DNA from: Streptomyces rimosus
GTDB lineage: Bacteria; Actinomycetota; Actinomycetes; Streptomycetales; Streptomycetaceae
Reading direction: 5' to 3'
Assembly (NCBI RefSeq): GCF_008704655.1
Contig: NZ_CP023688.1
Location: 7,012,001-7,076,000 of the forward strand
Length of the DNA: 64,000 nt
Shown here: one piece after another, positions 54,999-64,000 of the stretch
Layout: each line of letters begins with the position of its first letter
How positions within the stretch are numbered: the first letter of the stretch is position 1
Notes under the pieces: generated by a model
The model's database searches: none
What the model was told of the DNA's origin: nothing
What the model saw: the letters and a program-made list of their open reading frames with translations, nothing else
Position numbers and translations under genes: made by a program

Positions 54999-55112
54999 TA
55001 CACCCTTGCCACTGTGATCGCCGACTCCACATAATCCAAGGGCGCTTTGCGGGCTCACCCCCCCCCACTGGGTCCGGACGCCTTGTGGCGTGCTGCCGTT
55101 CTCCGCGCATGA

Positions 55113-56000
<888 letters not shown>

Positions 56001-56022
56001 CCCGGCCGGCGGCAGCGCGCGC

Positions 56023-56060
56023 ACCGCGCCCCGGAGACCGTACGGTTTCCGGGGCGCGGT
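56023..56060 (+). terminator. Hairpin terminator after the trypsin gene
   Basis: An 18-bp near-perfect palindrome (ACCGCGCCCCGGA... with ...TCCGGGGCGCGGT, one G-T pair) starts 23 bases after the stop, and GTCTTCG follows. Confidence 0.75.
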
Positions 56061-56218
56061 CGCGTCTTCGCCCGCTCGGGGGGGCCGGCGCCTGCTCGGA
56101 CTGCCGCCCGCCCGGGACCTTCGCCCCGGACCGCCGGGACCCCGGCTCGTCCTTTCGGCCGGGTGCGCGGGCGCCACGGATGACCGGACAGCCGATACCC
56201 GCCCGTACGCACCCTCCC

Positions 56219-56224
56219 TAGCGT
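56219..56224 (+). promoter_or_regulatory. -10 box for a leaderless transcript
   Basis: TAGCGT ends exactly 7 bases before the GTG at 56232. It is the same spacing as the promoter of the MBL-fold gene and would also drive the two-component genes downstream. Confidence 0.45.
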
Positions 56225-56231
56225 GGGCCAC

Positions 56232-56573
56232 GTGACCACCGAACCCCGGCCCCGCCACATGCCCCGGCCCCCGGAACCCGGTTCCGGACGCCCCGGCGAC
56301 CGCCGCGCGACCGTCCTCGCCGTCCTGCTGCTCGCCGCCTCCGCCGGGGCCGTCACCTGGCTGCTCGCCGACGGCCACGGCCCCCACCTCCGGGCCGTGC
56401 CCGCCGCCGCGTACGCCGCCCACCCCACACCGGCGCCGCCCAGCGGTTGCGGGGCGCGATCACCGCAAGTCAGATGGAAAGCGGCGGACGCGGCCCGGTG
56501 TGCCGCCGGGTACGCGGCGCACGGCGCACGGACAGGGCGAGGGACACATGACGATCAGTGTGGTCATCGCTGA
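56232..56573 (+). CDS. Possible small membrane protein ahead of the two-component genes
   Basis: A 113-residue frame with a proline/arginine-rich head, one hydrophobic segment (about residues 27-44, ATVLAVLLLAASAGAVTWLLA), an Ala/Pro stretch and a Cys-containing tail. It overlaps the start of the response regulator by 26 bases. The leaderless-type start (TAGCGT, 7 bases, GTG) supports translation. The second half reads less like coding sequence, so the true product may be a remnant. No family is recognised. Confidence 0.4.
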   Translation: MTTEPRPRHMPRPPEPGSGRPGDRRATVLAVLLLAASAGAVTWLLADGHGPHLRAVPAAAYAAHPTPAPPSGCGARSPQVRWKAADAARCAAGYAAHGARTGRGTHDDQCGHR

Positions 56574-57222
56574 CGACCAGGAGATGGTCCGGACGGGATT
56601 CCGGATGATCCTGGAGAGTCAGCCGGACATCGAGGTCCTCGCCGACGTGGTGGACGGCGCGGCGGCCCTGTCCGCGGTGGACCGGCTCCGCCCCGACGTG
56701 CTGCTCCTCGACATCCGCATGCCCAAGGTCGACGGCCTGGAGGTCACCCGCCGGCTCGCCGAGCGCCCCGAGGACGAGCACACCCCGCGCATCGTCATCG
56801 TCACCACCTTCGACCTCGACGCATATGTGCACGCCGCGCTGCACGGCGGCGCCTCCGGCTTCCTGCTGAAGGACGCCAGCCCCGCCATGCTCGTCGAGGC
56901 CGTACGCGCCGCCGCCGTCGGCGACGCCCTGATCTCGCCCGCCATCACCGTACGGCTGCTGCGCGAACTGGCCCCCACGGCGCCCGGCGGCGGCGCCCGC
57001 CACCCCACCGAGCCGCTGACCGACCGCGAACAGGACGTCGTACGGGCCCTCGCCCGCGGCCGGACCAACGCCGAGATCGCCGCCGAACTCCACGTCTCGC
57101 TGTCCACCGTCAAGACCCACCTCGCCAACGTCCAGGCCAAACTCGACGCCCGCAACCGGGTCGAGATCGCCGCCTGGGCCTGGGAGAGCGGGCTCGCCGC
57201 GAGCGGCACGGGCGGGCCGTGA
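56548..57222 (+). CDS. NarL/LuxR-type response regulator
   Basis: A 224-residue two-component regulator. The receiver domain has the acidic pair (Asp9-Asp10), the phosphoacceptor Asp55 (LLLDIRMP), the Thr in VTTFD and the Lys in LLKDAS. The C-terminal LuxR helix-turn-helix is at about 155-215 (LTDREQDVVRALARGRTNAEIAAELHVSLSTVKTHLANVQAKL). GAGGGA precedes the ATG at 56548. Its stop overlaps the kinase start (GTGA), so the pair is coupled. Confidence 0.94.
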   Translation: MTISVVIADDQEMVRTGFRMILESQPDIEVLADVVDGAAALSAVDRLRPDVLLLDIRMPKVDGLEVTRRLAERPEDEHTPRIVIVTTFDLDAYVHAALHGGASGFLLKDASPAMLVEAVRAAAVGDALISPAITVRLLRELAPTAPGGGARHPTEPLTDREQDVVRALARGRTNAEIAAELHVSLSTVKTHLANVQAKLDARNRVEIAAWAWESGLAASGTGGP

Positions 57223-58370
57223 GCCCGATGTCCGGGTGGGCACGCGCCCATCCGCGCAAGGCCACCGCCGCCAAGGTCGCCCTGGCCGCGGTGCTGCTCT
57301 TCCTCGTCGGCTTCGAGACCGTCGCGCTCGCCCGCCAGCCCACCCGCCCGCACGCGACGGTCGTCGCCACCGCCGTCGTCGTCTGCCTGTGCGCCGTACC
57401 GTACGCGCGCGTCCCCCTGAAAATCCGCGCCTGGACCGCCGCCTCCGTCTCCCTGGCCGGCTCGGTCATCCTGATCGCCGGACAGCACGCCCTGGAGGTG
57501 TGGGGCCTGGGCGAAGGCATCGCCCTGCTGGTCCTGCTCACCGGCGTGGTGCACCGCGCCCCCGGCCGCATCGCCGCCGTCCTCGGCCCCATGCTCGGCC
57601 TGGCCTGCGTCCTCGCCCCCATGCGCGACATCCGGCTGGGCCCGTGGACCGTCGTCTACGGCGTACTCACCGTCGTCGTCAGCGCGTATTCGATGATCCT
57701 GCGCTGGCAGGACGCCCAGCGGACGCGGGACCTCGCCGCCGTACGCTCCGCCGAACGCCTGGAACTCGCCCGTGAACTCCACGACTTGGTGGCCCACCAT
57801 GTCACCGGCATCGTCGTCCAGGCCCGCGCCGCCCGCTTCACCGCGCTCAGCGGGCCGCAGGCCGACGCCGCCTTCGAACGGATCGAGACCTCCGGCGGCG
57901 AGGCGCTGAGCGCGATGCGCCGCCTGGTGCGGGTGCTGCGCGAGGGCGCCGCGCGCAACCGGCCGCTCGCCGGACTCGCCGAGGTACGCACCCTCGCCGA
58001 GACCTACACGCGCACCGGCCCGCCGGTCGCCCTGCACATCGACAAGGGCCTCGACGAGACGGTCCCCGCCGAGGTCGCGGCAGCCGTCTTCCGCATCGTC
58101 CGCGAAGCCCTCACCAACGTCCGCAAACACGCCGCGGACGCCACCGCCGTACGCGTGGGCGTCCGCGCCATACCCGACGCCCTCGAACTGCGCATCACCG
58201 ACGACGGCAAACACCCCGCCCGCCTGACCGAACAGGCCCACGGCGGCGGCTTCGGCCTGGCCGGCCTGACGGAACGGGCCGAGGCGATGGGCGGCCGGCT
58301 GACCGCGGGCCCCGCGCCGGAGGGCGGGTGGGAGGTGCGGGCGGTGTTGCCGGTGGGGGAGGGCGGGTGA
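57219..58370 (+). CDS. NarL-type sensor histidine kinase
   Basis: A 383-residue kinase: about five hydrophobic segments (19-35, 46-62, 74-90, 100-112, 118-160) with almost no extracellular loop, then a HisKA_3 dimerisation domain with the phosphorylated His188 (ELARELHDLVAHHVTGIVVQA), and a GHKL ATPase domain (VREALTNVRKHA; ITDDGK; GFGLAGLTERAEAMGG). Such short-loop kinases usually sense membrane or cell-wall state. It phosphorylates the overlapping upstream regulator. Confidence 0.93.
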   Translation: MSPMSGWARAHPRKATAAKVALAAVLLFLVGFETVALARQPTRPHATVVATAVVVCLCAVPYARVPLKIRAWTAASVSLAGSVILIAGQHALEVWGLGEGIALLVLLTGVVHRAPGRIAAVLGPMLGLACVLAPMRDIRLGPWTVVYGVLTVVVSAYSMILRWQDAQRTRDLAAVRSAERLELARELHDLVAHHVTGIVVQARAARFTALSGPQADAAFERIETSGGEALSAMRRLVRVLREGAARNRPLAGLAEVRTLAETYTRTGPPVALHIDKGLDETVPAEVAAAVFRIVREALTNVRKHAADATAVRVGVRAIPDALELRITDDGKHPARLTEQAHGGGFGLAGLTERAEAMGGRLTAGPAPEGGWEVRAVLPVGEGG

Positions 58371-58462
58371 GTGGTAGGCGCCGTACGGTTCCCGGGCGCG
58401 CTCTTGTCCAGCCGGGCCGCCCCTCAGCAGCCTGCCACCCGCCGTGCCTGCCTTCGCCCGTC

Positions 58463-58497
58463 CGTTAGTCCAACACCCACCGCGTCTTTGTCCATGG
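58463..58497. promoter_or_regulatory. Direct-repeat operator upstream of GH101 gene
   Basis: GTCCAAC (58468-58474) and GTCCATG (58490-58496) are direct repeats 22 bases apart. The second lies in TCTTTGTCCATGG, which recurs exactly before the GH35 gene. It is 72 bases from the GH101 start and has the geometry of an AraC-type site. Confidence 0.65.
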
Positions 58498-58568
58498 TCC
58501 CGCGCGCCGCGCACCCAGCACCCTGTCCCGCGAACGGACAGTGCCGGCGCGGAGGACGGAGAGCGCAC

Positions 58569-61500
58569 GTGAACGGACGTACGGGTGCGGAGGGCCTGAC
58601 CGGCGCGGGGGAGCCGGGGGACGTGGGGGAGCCGGCGGGCGTGGACCGGAGTCGTCCCAGCCGCAGGAAGGTCGTCGTCGGCACCGCGCTCGCCGGGATC
58701 GCGGGTGCGCTCCCGCTGGGCGGCGGCAGCGCGTACGCCGACGGGACCGGCCCGCGGCCCCGCGCGGCTGCCGAGGCGGTGCTGCGCTCCGACGTGCTGG
58801 AGGTCCGCGCCGACACCGCCTTCCCGCGCGTCGTCTCGTACACCGACCGCGGCACCGGCGCCGTCCTGTACGGCCAGTCCGACGCCGTCACCCAGGTCGT
58901 CATCGACGGCACCGCCCGCACCCCGCGGGTCACCTCCCGTCAGGGCGCCGACCGTATCCGCTACACGCTCGCCTTCGACGGCGGCACCGAGATCGACGCC
59001 GAGATCACCGTCAGCGGATGGCGCGTCGACTGGCACGTCACCAGGATCGCCGACACCCCGGCCCTGCGCGTGGGCACCCTCCAGATCCCCGGGCTCGCCC
59101 TGCTGAGCGTCCGCGACGACCAGCCCGGTGCCGAACTGCTCGCCGCCCGCATCGACCTGGACAAGGCCGGAAGCGGCGACACGCTCGTACGGATCGCGCC
59201 CGCCACTCCCGTGGACGCCGCGCCCGTCGGCTGCGCGTACGCGGTCACCGCCACCGGCCGGCTGGCCGCCGCCGTCGAGACCAACACCGTGTACGACAAG
59301 CCCGCCGGGGCCACCACCTGGGAGAACGGACGGCTGTGGCGGCAGACCGTGCAGAGCGGCGGCCACCGCTGGGCCCGCCTCGGCTGCGGCCAGTGGACCC
59401 ACCGCGCGGCCACCGCACCCGTGGCCGACACCGAGCCCCTGCCGTACGCCACCGTCATCCTCACCCGCGACCGCAACGGCGACGGCACCGCCGACTGGCA
59501 GGACGCCGCCATCGCGCTGCGCGACATCATGGTCAGCCCGCTCGGGGCGGACCAACAGCACCTGCGCGTCGTCGCGCACATCCCGTTCAACTTCGCGAGC
59601 CAGGCCACCAACCCCTTCCTGGCCACCCTCGACAACGTCAAGCGGATCGCGCTGGCCACCGACGGACTGCGGCAGTTCACGCTCCTGAAGGGCTATCAGT
59701 CCGAAGGGCACGACTCCGCGCACCCCGACTACGGCGGCAACCACAACCAACGGGCGGGCGGCCTCGCCGACCTCAACACCCTGCTGCGCGCCGGAAAGAA
59801 GTGGCACAGCGACTTCGCCGTCCACGTCAACGCCACCGAGTCCTACCCCGTGGCGCACGCCTTCTCCGAGACGCTGGTCGACAAGAACGACGCACAGTGG
59901 GACTGGCTCGACCAGTCCTACCGCATCGACGCCCGCCGCGACCTGGTCTCCGGCGACATCGTGCGCCGCTTGCGGCAGCTGCGCGCGGAGACCGACCCGG
60001 CGCTGAACACCCTCTACATCGACGTCTTCCGCGAGTCCGGCTGGAACTCCGACCGGCTCCAGCGCCACCTGCGCGAGCAGGGCTGGCAGGTGGCCACCGA
60101 ATGGGGCCACGGCCTGGAACGCTCCGCCCTGTGGTCGCACTGGGCCAACGAGACCGACTACGGCGGTGACTCCTCGCGCGGCGTCAACTCCCGGCTCATC
60201 CGCTTCGTGCGCAACCACCAGAAGGACGTGTTCGCCGACAAGTGGCCGACGCTGCTGGGCGGCGCGCGGATGGGCAACTTCGAGGGCTGGGTCGGCAAGA
60301 CCGACTGGCACGCCTTCTACAAGATCATCTGGGTGGACGCGCTGCCCGCCAAGTACCTCCAGGCGTACCCGATCCGTACCTGGCGCGACCACGAGATCAC
60401 CTTCGAAGGGCCGACCGCCACCACCGTCACCGACACCGGCGGCACCCGCCGCATCACCACCGACGGACGGCTCGTCTACGAGGACGGCCGCTACCTGCTG
60501 CCCTGGGAACCCCGCCGGGCCACCGACCCCGAGAAGCTCTACCACTACAACCCGGCGGGCGGCACGAGCACCTGGACGCTGCCGCGCGGCTGGTCGGGCA
60601 CCCGGAGCGTGTACCTGTACCGGCTCACCGACCAGGGCCGGAGCGGAATGCGGCGGCTGGCCGTACGCGGCGGGAAGATCACCATCACCGCCGAGGCCGG
60701 ACAGCCGTACGTCGTCCACCGCCGCCCCGCTCCGCCCCAGGGGAGCCCTGGCTGGGGCGAGGGCACCCCGCTCACCGACCCCGGCTTCCACTCCGGCACC
60801 CTCGACGCCTGGCAGGTCAGCGGGCCCGCCACGGTCGAGGCGAGCCCGCTCGGCGACCACGAGCTGGTCGTCGGCGCGGGCGGCGCGGCCGCCGTCAGCC
60901 AGCGCCTTGCCCGCCTCGCTCCCGGCAGCTACGCGGCCTCCGCGCAGGTGGAGGTGGGCGCGCGGCCGGGGGAGCGGCGCCGCGCCACGCTGGAGGTACG
61001 CACCGGCGACGGCGTCACGGCCGCCAACTGGACCGAGACCTCCACCGCCGGGAACTTCGTCGCCGCCGACCGCAAGCACGGCACCCGCTTCCAACGGATG
61101 TTCACCCCCTTCACCGTCCCCGAAGGCGGCGGCCCCGTCACCCTCACCTTGGGTGTCGAGGCGGGCACGCCCCGTGTTCGGTTCGACAACGTGCGGGTGG
61201 TCCCCGCGGTTCCCGCCCATCGGCCGGGCACCGTCGCGTACGAGGACTTCGAGCACGTACCGCAGGGCTGGGGCCCCTTCGTCAAGGGCGACGCGGGCCG
61301 GGTCACCGACCCGCGTACGCACATCGCGCAGCGGCACGCGCCCTTCACCCAGCGCGGCTGGAACGGCAAGGCCGTGGACGACGTGATCGACGGCGGCCAG
61401 TCCCTGAAGTCCCGCGGCGAGAACGAGGGCCTGGTGTACCGCACGGTTCCGCACACCGTGCGCTTCGTCCCCGGGCGCCGCTACCGGGTCAGCTTTCGGT

Positions 61501-61751
61501 ACGAGAACGAGAAGGCCGGCCAATACGCCTGGATCACGGCCACCGACACCCCGGACACCCGCGAACTGAGCCGCACCCCGCTGCCCGTCGCCACCGCCCC
61601 CGCCACCCACACCTACGAGTTCACCGCCCCGGAGAGCGGCGAGGCGTGGGTGGGGCTGCGCAAGACGGGCAAGGACGGGAAGGCGGAGTTCGTGCTGGAC
61701 GCGTTCGAGGTGCGGGAGGTACGGGAGGTACCAGGGGCGCGGGAAGGCTGA
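58569..61751 (+). CDS. Endo-alpha-N-acetylgalactosaminidase (GH101), Tat-exported
   Basis: GH101 enzymes remove Gal-beta-1,3-GalNAc from Ser/Thr of mucin-type glycoproteins. The 1,060-residue protein has a twin-arginine signal (SRRKVVVG, cleavage probably after AYA at about 57), an N-terminal beta-sandwich, the catalytic barrel (about 290-620) and C-terminal sugar-binding-like modules (about 740-1050). Asp485 in LYIDVFRES fits the nucleophile and Glu511 in ATEWGHG the acid, 26 residues apart, somewhat closer than in characterised members. The GTG at 58569 follows GGAGAG. It is tail-to-tail with the GH35 gene. Confidence 0.88.
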   Translation: MNGRTGAEGLTGAGEPGDVGEPAGVDRSRPSRRKVVVGTALAGIAGALPLGGGSAYADGTGPRPRAAAEAVLRSDVLEVRADTAFPRVVSYTDRGTGAVLYGQSDAVTQVVIDGTARTPRVTSRQGADRIRYTLAFDGGTEIDAEITVSGWRVDWHVTRIADTPALRVGTLQIPGLALLSVRDDQPGAELLAARIDLDKAGSGDTLVRIAPATPVDAAPVGCAYAVTATGRLAAAVETNTVYDKPAGATTWENGRLWRQTVQSGGHRWARLGCGQWTHRAATAPVADTEPLPYATVILTRDRNGDGTADWQDAAIALRDIMVSPLGADQQHLRVVAHIPFNFASQATNPFLATLDNVKRIALATDGLRQFTLLKGYQSEGHDSAHPDYGGNHNQRAGGLADLNTLLRAGKKWHSDFAVHVNATESYPVAHAFSETLVDKNDAQWDWLDQSYRIDARRDLVSGDIVRRLRQLRAETDPALNTLYIDVFRESGWNSDRLQRHLREQGWQVATEWGHGLERSALWSHWANETDYGGDSSRGVNSRLIRFVRNHQKDVFADKWPTLLGGARMGNFEGWVGKTDWHAFYKIIWVDALPAKYLQAYPIRTWRDHEITFEGPTATTVTDTGGTRRITTDGRLVYEDGRYLLPWEPRRATDPEKLYHYNPAGGTSTWTLPRGWSGTRSVYLYRLTDQGRSGMRRLAVRGGKITITAEAGQPYVVHRRPAPPQGSPGWGEGTPLTDPGFHSGTLDAWQVSGPATVEASPLGDHELVVGAGGAAAVSQRLARLAPGSYAASAQVEVGARPGERRRATLEVRTGDGVTAANWTETSTAGNFVAADRKHGTRFQRMFTPFTVPEGGGPVTLTLGVEAGTPRVRFDNVRVVPAVPAHRPGTVAYEDFEHVPQGWGPFVKGDAGRVTDPRTHIAQRHAPFTQRGWNGKAVDDVIDGGQSLKSRGENEGLVYRTVPHTVRFVPGRRYRVSFRYENEKAGQYAWITATDTPDTRELSRTPLPVATAPATHTYEFTAPESGEAWVGLRKTGKDGKAEFVLDAFEVREVREVPGAREG

Positions 61752-61754
61752 CCG

Positions 61755-63536
61755 TCAGGGCATCAGACGGGGCGCCCCTGCCCGCTCCCCCTCGCCGGCG
61801 GGGGCGCCCTCCAGCTCCAGCAGGAGCAGTTCGTTGGAGCCCGCGCGCAGGACCGGACCGGGGACATACAAGGAGCGCTGCGGGCCCGCCGCCCAGTAGC
61901 GCCCCAGGCAGAAACCGTTGATCCAGGCGAAGCCGCGTGCCCAGCCGGGGAGTTCGAGGGTGGCGTCACCGGGGGCGGGGACGGTGAGGGTGAACCGATG
62001 GAGGCCCGGTTTCCCCTCGCCGGGTGCGCCTTCGGCGGCGTCCCGGAACGGCACCCGCCGTACCGCCGCCGCGTCCTCCAGCGCGTCCAGCCGCAGCCCG
62101 CGCGCCCGTACGCCGTGCAGGTACTGCCGCTCGTGCAGCACCCCGCCCGTGATGCCCTTCGCCTCCCCGAGCCTCGGCCCGTAGTTCACGCGCCCCAGCG
62201 ACTCGACCCACAGCTCCACGGTGGCGGGCCCGGCCACCGCCGCGCCGATCTCCGCCTCCTCCTCGCTCAGGGTCGGTCCCCGTACCCCGTCCACGTACGT
62301 CACCGCCAGGTCGCGCAGCCCCGTCACCCGCAGCGGGAACGGCCCGCGCGGTCCGGGCACCTCGAAGCGGTAGCGCACCAGGCCCCGGTCCACGTCCAGT
62401 TCTTCGAAGGTCGGCGGCACACCCGAGGCCACCTCGGGACCGCCGAGCGCTTCCAGTACGTCCGCGAGCGGCGCCCACCCGGCCGGATCGGCCCGTACGG
62501 GCGCGGCGAGCACCGGCGGCGGTTCGGGGAGCGCGGGCAGCGGGCCGGGGGAGTGCGCCGCCAGCACCTCGCGGAAAAGCCGGAACTTCTCCGTGGGGCG
62601 CCCGCGTTCATCGAGGGGCGCGTCGTAGTCGTACGACGTCACGGTCGGCTGCAAGGCCCCGTCGTGCAGCTCGCCCGCCCGGTTCGCCCCCGCCCAGCCG
62701 CCGAAGTTCGTCCCGCCGTGCGCCATGTAGACATTGACCGACGCACCGCACTCCAAGATCTCCCGCAGCGCCTCCGCCGCCTCCTCAGGAGGACGCGCCA
62801 CCGGCGCCTCACCCCAGTGGGAGAACCACCCGCACCAGAACTCCATACACATCAGCGGCCCGCGCGGCTGGTGGCGACGGAGCACCGCGAACGCCTCGCG
62901 CGCCCCCGAACCGAAGTTGGCCGTGGCCAGGACACCCGGCACGGAACCACCGGTGAGCATGTGATCCTCCGGGCCGTCCGAAGTGAACAGCGGCACCGTC
63001 ACACCGAGGCCGCGCAGCAGGTCCACCATGTGCGCCAGGTACGCCGCGTCGCTGCCGTACGACCCGTACTCGTTCTCCGCCTGCACCATCACCACCGGCC
63101 CGCCGCGGTCGTACTGCCGCGCCACCACCTGCGGCAGCAGCCGCCCGAACCACGCGTCCACCGCCCGCAGATACGCCCGGTCGCGGGTCCGCACCCGCCG
63201 CCCCAGCGGGCCGGTCAGCCAGTGCGGCAGCCCGCCGTTCTCCCACTCGGCGCAGATGTACGGACCGGGCCGGACCAGCGCCATCAGGCCCGCCGCCGAC
63301 ACCGCGTCCAGGAAGCGGCCCAGCGCGTCCGGATCGCGGTAGCCGCCCGGCCGCGGCTCGTGAAGATTCCAGGGCACATACGTCTCCACGCAGTTCAGGC
63401 CCATGGCGCGCAGCATCGCCAGCCGGTGGCCCCACTGCGCCTCGTGCACCCGGAAGTAGTGCAGCGCCCCCGACAGCAGCCGCACCGGCCGCCCGTCCCG
63501 CTCGAAATCCCGCTCACCCACCACGAACCCGCCCAC
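61755..63536 (-). CDS. Beta-galactosidase (GH35)
   Basis: A 593-residue family 35 beta-galactosidase. The acid/base Glu156 is in AENEYGSYG and the nucleophile Glu232 in MEFWCGWF; HYFRVHEAQW, TYVPWNLHEP and the jelly-roll C terminus (LELPGWARGFAWINGFCLGRYW) are typical. There is no signal peptide, so it is cytoplasmic and acts on imported galactosides. The GTG at 63536 starts the conserved part; upstream GTGs at about 63557-63590 are possible. Three bases separate its stop from that of the GH101 gene. Confidence 0.9.
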   Translation of the reverse strand: MGGFVVGERDFERDGRPVRLLSGALHYFRVHEAQWGHRLAMLRAMGLNCVETYVPWNLHEPRPGGYRDPDALGRFLDAVSAAGLMALVRPGPYICAEWENGGLPHWLTGPLGRRVRTRDRAYLRAVDAWFGRLLPQVVARQYDRGGPVVMVQAENEYGSYGSDAAYLAHMVDLLRGLGVTVPLFTSDGPEDHMLTGGSVPGVLATANFGSGAREAFAVLRRHQPRGPLMCMEFWCGWFSHWGEAPVARPPEEAAEALREILECGASVNVYMAHGGTNFGGWAGANRAGELHDGALQPTVTSYDYDAPLDERGRPTEKFRLFREVLAAHSPGPLPALPEPPPVLAAPVRADPAGWAPLADVLEALGGPEVASGVPPTFEELDVDRGLVRYRFEVPGPRGPFPLRVTGLRDLAVTYVDGVRGPTLSEEEAEIGAAVAGPATVELWVESLGRVNYGPRLGEAKGITGGVLHERQYLHGVRARGLRLDALEDAAAVRRVPFRDAAEGAPGEGKPGLHRFTLTVPAPGDATLELPGWARGFAWINGFCLGRYWAAGPQRSLYVPGPVLRAGSNELLLLELEGAPAGEGERAGAPRLMP

Positions 63537-63599
63537 GGCGCCCGTCCCGTCCGCTCCGCCCGATCCCCGGCCCACCCTGGCCTCTGGCGGCACACGGGT

Positions 63600-63630
63600 C
63601 CATGGACAAAGATCGACGCTGGTTGGACGG
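63600..63630. promoter_or_regulatory. Direct-repeat operator upstream of GH35 gene
   Basis: Read on the minus strand, GTCCAAC (63628-63622) and GTCCATG (63607-63601) are direct repeats 21 bases apart, the second within TCTTTGTCCATGG as before the GH101 gene. The site lies between the GH35 gene and the divergent AraC-type regulator gene. Confidence 0.68.
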
Positions 63631-63741
63631 AACGGGGGCCGGGACGGAACGCGTACGGACGGAAACCGGACCGGACGGGACTGGGCCGGACGGGAACGGA
63701 CCGGAACGCGCCCGGTCAGGCACAGACGGGAGGACGCCCGC

Positions 63742-64000
63742 ATGTACCACACCTGGATGCGGTACTTCACACCCAGCCCGGCCCACCACCGGCTCGGCCT
63801 CGTATGCCTGGGCGTCGGACTCCAGCACGGCACCCTGCCGCCCGTCGGCCCCCGCGTCCTCAACCACCACGTCGCCGTCGTCATCGGCGCCGGACGCGGC
63901 TGGTACACCACACCCGACGGCACCCGGCGGCAGGTCACCGCCCCCGCCCTGCTGTGGCTCGTCCCCGGCGTCACCCACCACTACGGCGCCGACCCGCACA
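63742..64000 (+). CDS. AraC-family regulator, N-terminal part (cut by window end)
   Basis: At least 86 residues, open at the window edge. The visible part is the cupin-like sensor domain of AraC regulators: LVCLGVGLQHGTLPP, then HHVAVVIGAGRGWYTTPDG and ALLWLVPGVTHHYGADP. The DNA-binding domain would follow beyond 64000. GGGAGG (63728-63733) precedes the ATG at 63742. It is divergent from the GH35 gene, with the direct-repeat site between them, so it probably controls both glycosidases in response to a galactoside or GalNAc-containing sugar. Confidence 0.78.
   Translation, partial: MYHTWMRYFTPSPAHHRLGLVCLGVGLQHGTLPPVGPRVLNHHVAVVIGAGRGWYTTPDGTRRQVTAPALLWLVPGVTHHYGADPH

Noticed and set aside
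55058..55066. Nine-C run upstream of the trypsin gene as a phase-variation tract
   Set aside because: It lies outside any coding frame and not between promoter elements I can identify; one homopolymer in GC-rich DNA is weak evidence.

Overview
The window is very GC-rich (third codon positions almost all G or C, frequent GTG and TTG starts, long antisense reading frames) and carries trpM, which is known from Streptomyces. Its order hisI-trpE-trpC-trpM-trpB-trpA-lgt-...-gltB-gltD is that of a Streptomyces chromosome core, so I read it as Streptomyces or a close relative. I saw no tRNA or rRNA gene, insertion sequence or CRISPR array.

Layout. Positions 1-8,770: a 39-residue membrane peptide, hisI, trpE, three small membrane-protein genes, trpC-trpM-trpB-trpA, a strong hairpin terminator and a thioredoxin-fold (DsbA-like) protein. 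Positions 8,866-10,006: lgt with its own promoter and terminator. Positions 10,049-19,588, minus strand: one tightly coupled operon of a LacI-type regulator, four ADP-ribosylglycohydrolase-family paralogues, a family III CoA-transferase and a CitE-like lyase; a LacI-type operator lies upstream. Positions 19,842-26,976: a VIT1/CCC1-type metal transporter and gltB-gltD (glutamate synthase). Positions 27,125-32,294: a MarR regulator divergent from a short-chain dehydrogenase with a near-perfect operator between them, then a PPOX protein, a MgtE-N-like helical protein, a metallo-beta-lactamase-fold hydrolase and an alpha/beta hydrolase.

Positions 32,410-54,933 form a type VII secretion-like island. 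An ECF sigma factor, a membrane protein and an EssC-type triple-ATPase translocase are translationally coupled on the plus strand. Two WXG100-type proteins face them on the minus strand. Then come a 2,939-residue putative effector with duplicated C-terminal modules, a beta-helix/AAA+ (EccA-like) fusion, an exported protein and an HExxH zinc-ribbon protein. No eccB, eccD, eccE or mycP is visible, so the apparatus is either non-canonical or completed elsewhere. This is the best candidate in the window for an undescribed system.

Positions 55,191-64,000: a secreted trypsin, a LuxR-type response regulator with its histidine kinase, a Tat-exported GH101 endo-alpha-N-acetylgalactosaminidase, a GH35 beta-galactosidase and the start of an AraC-type regulator. 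The two glycosidase genes share a direct-repeat element upstream, with 21-22 bp spacing like AraC sites. This suggests one small regulon for mucin-type O-glycan use: GH101 releases Gal-GalNAc, GH35 hydrolyses beta-galactosides, and the AraC protein senses a sugar.
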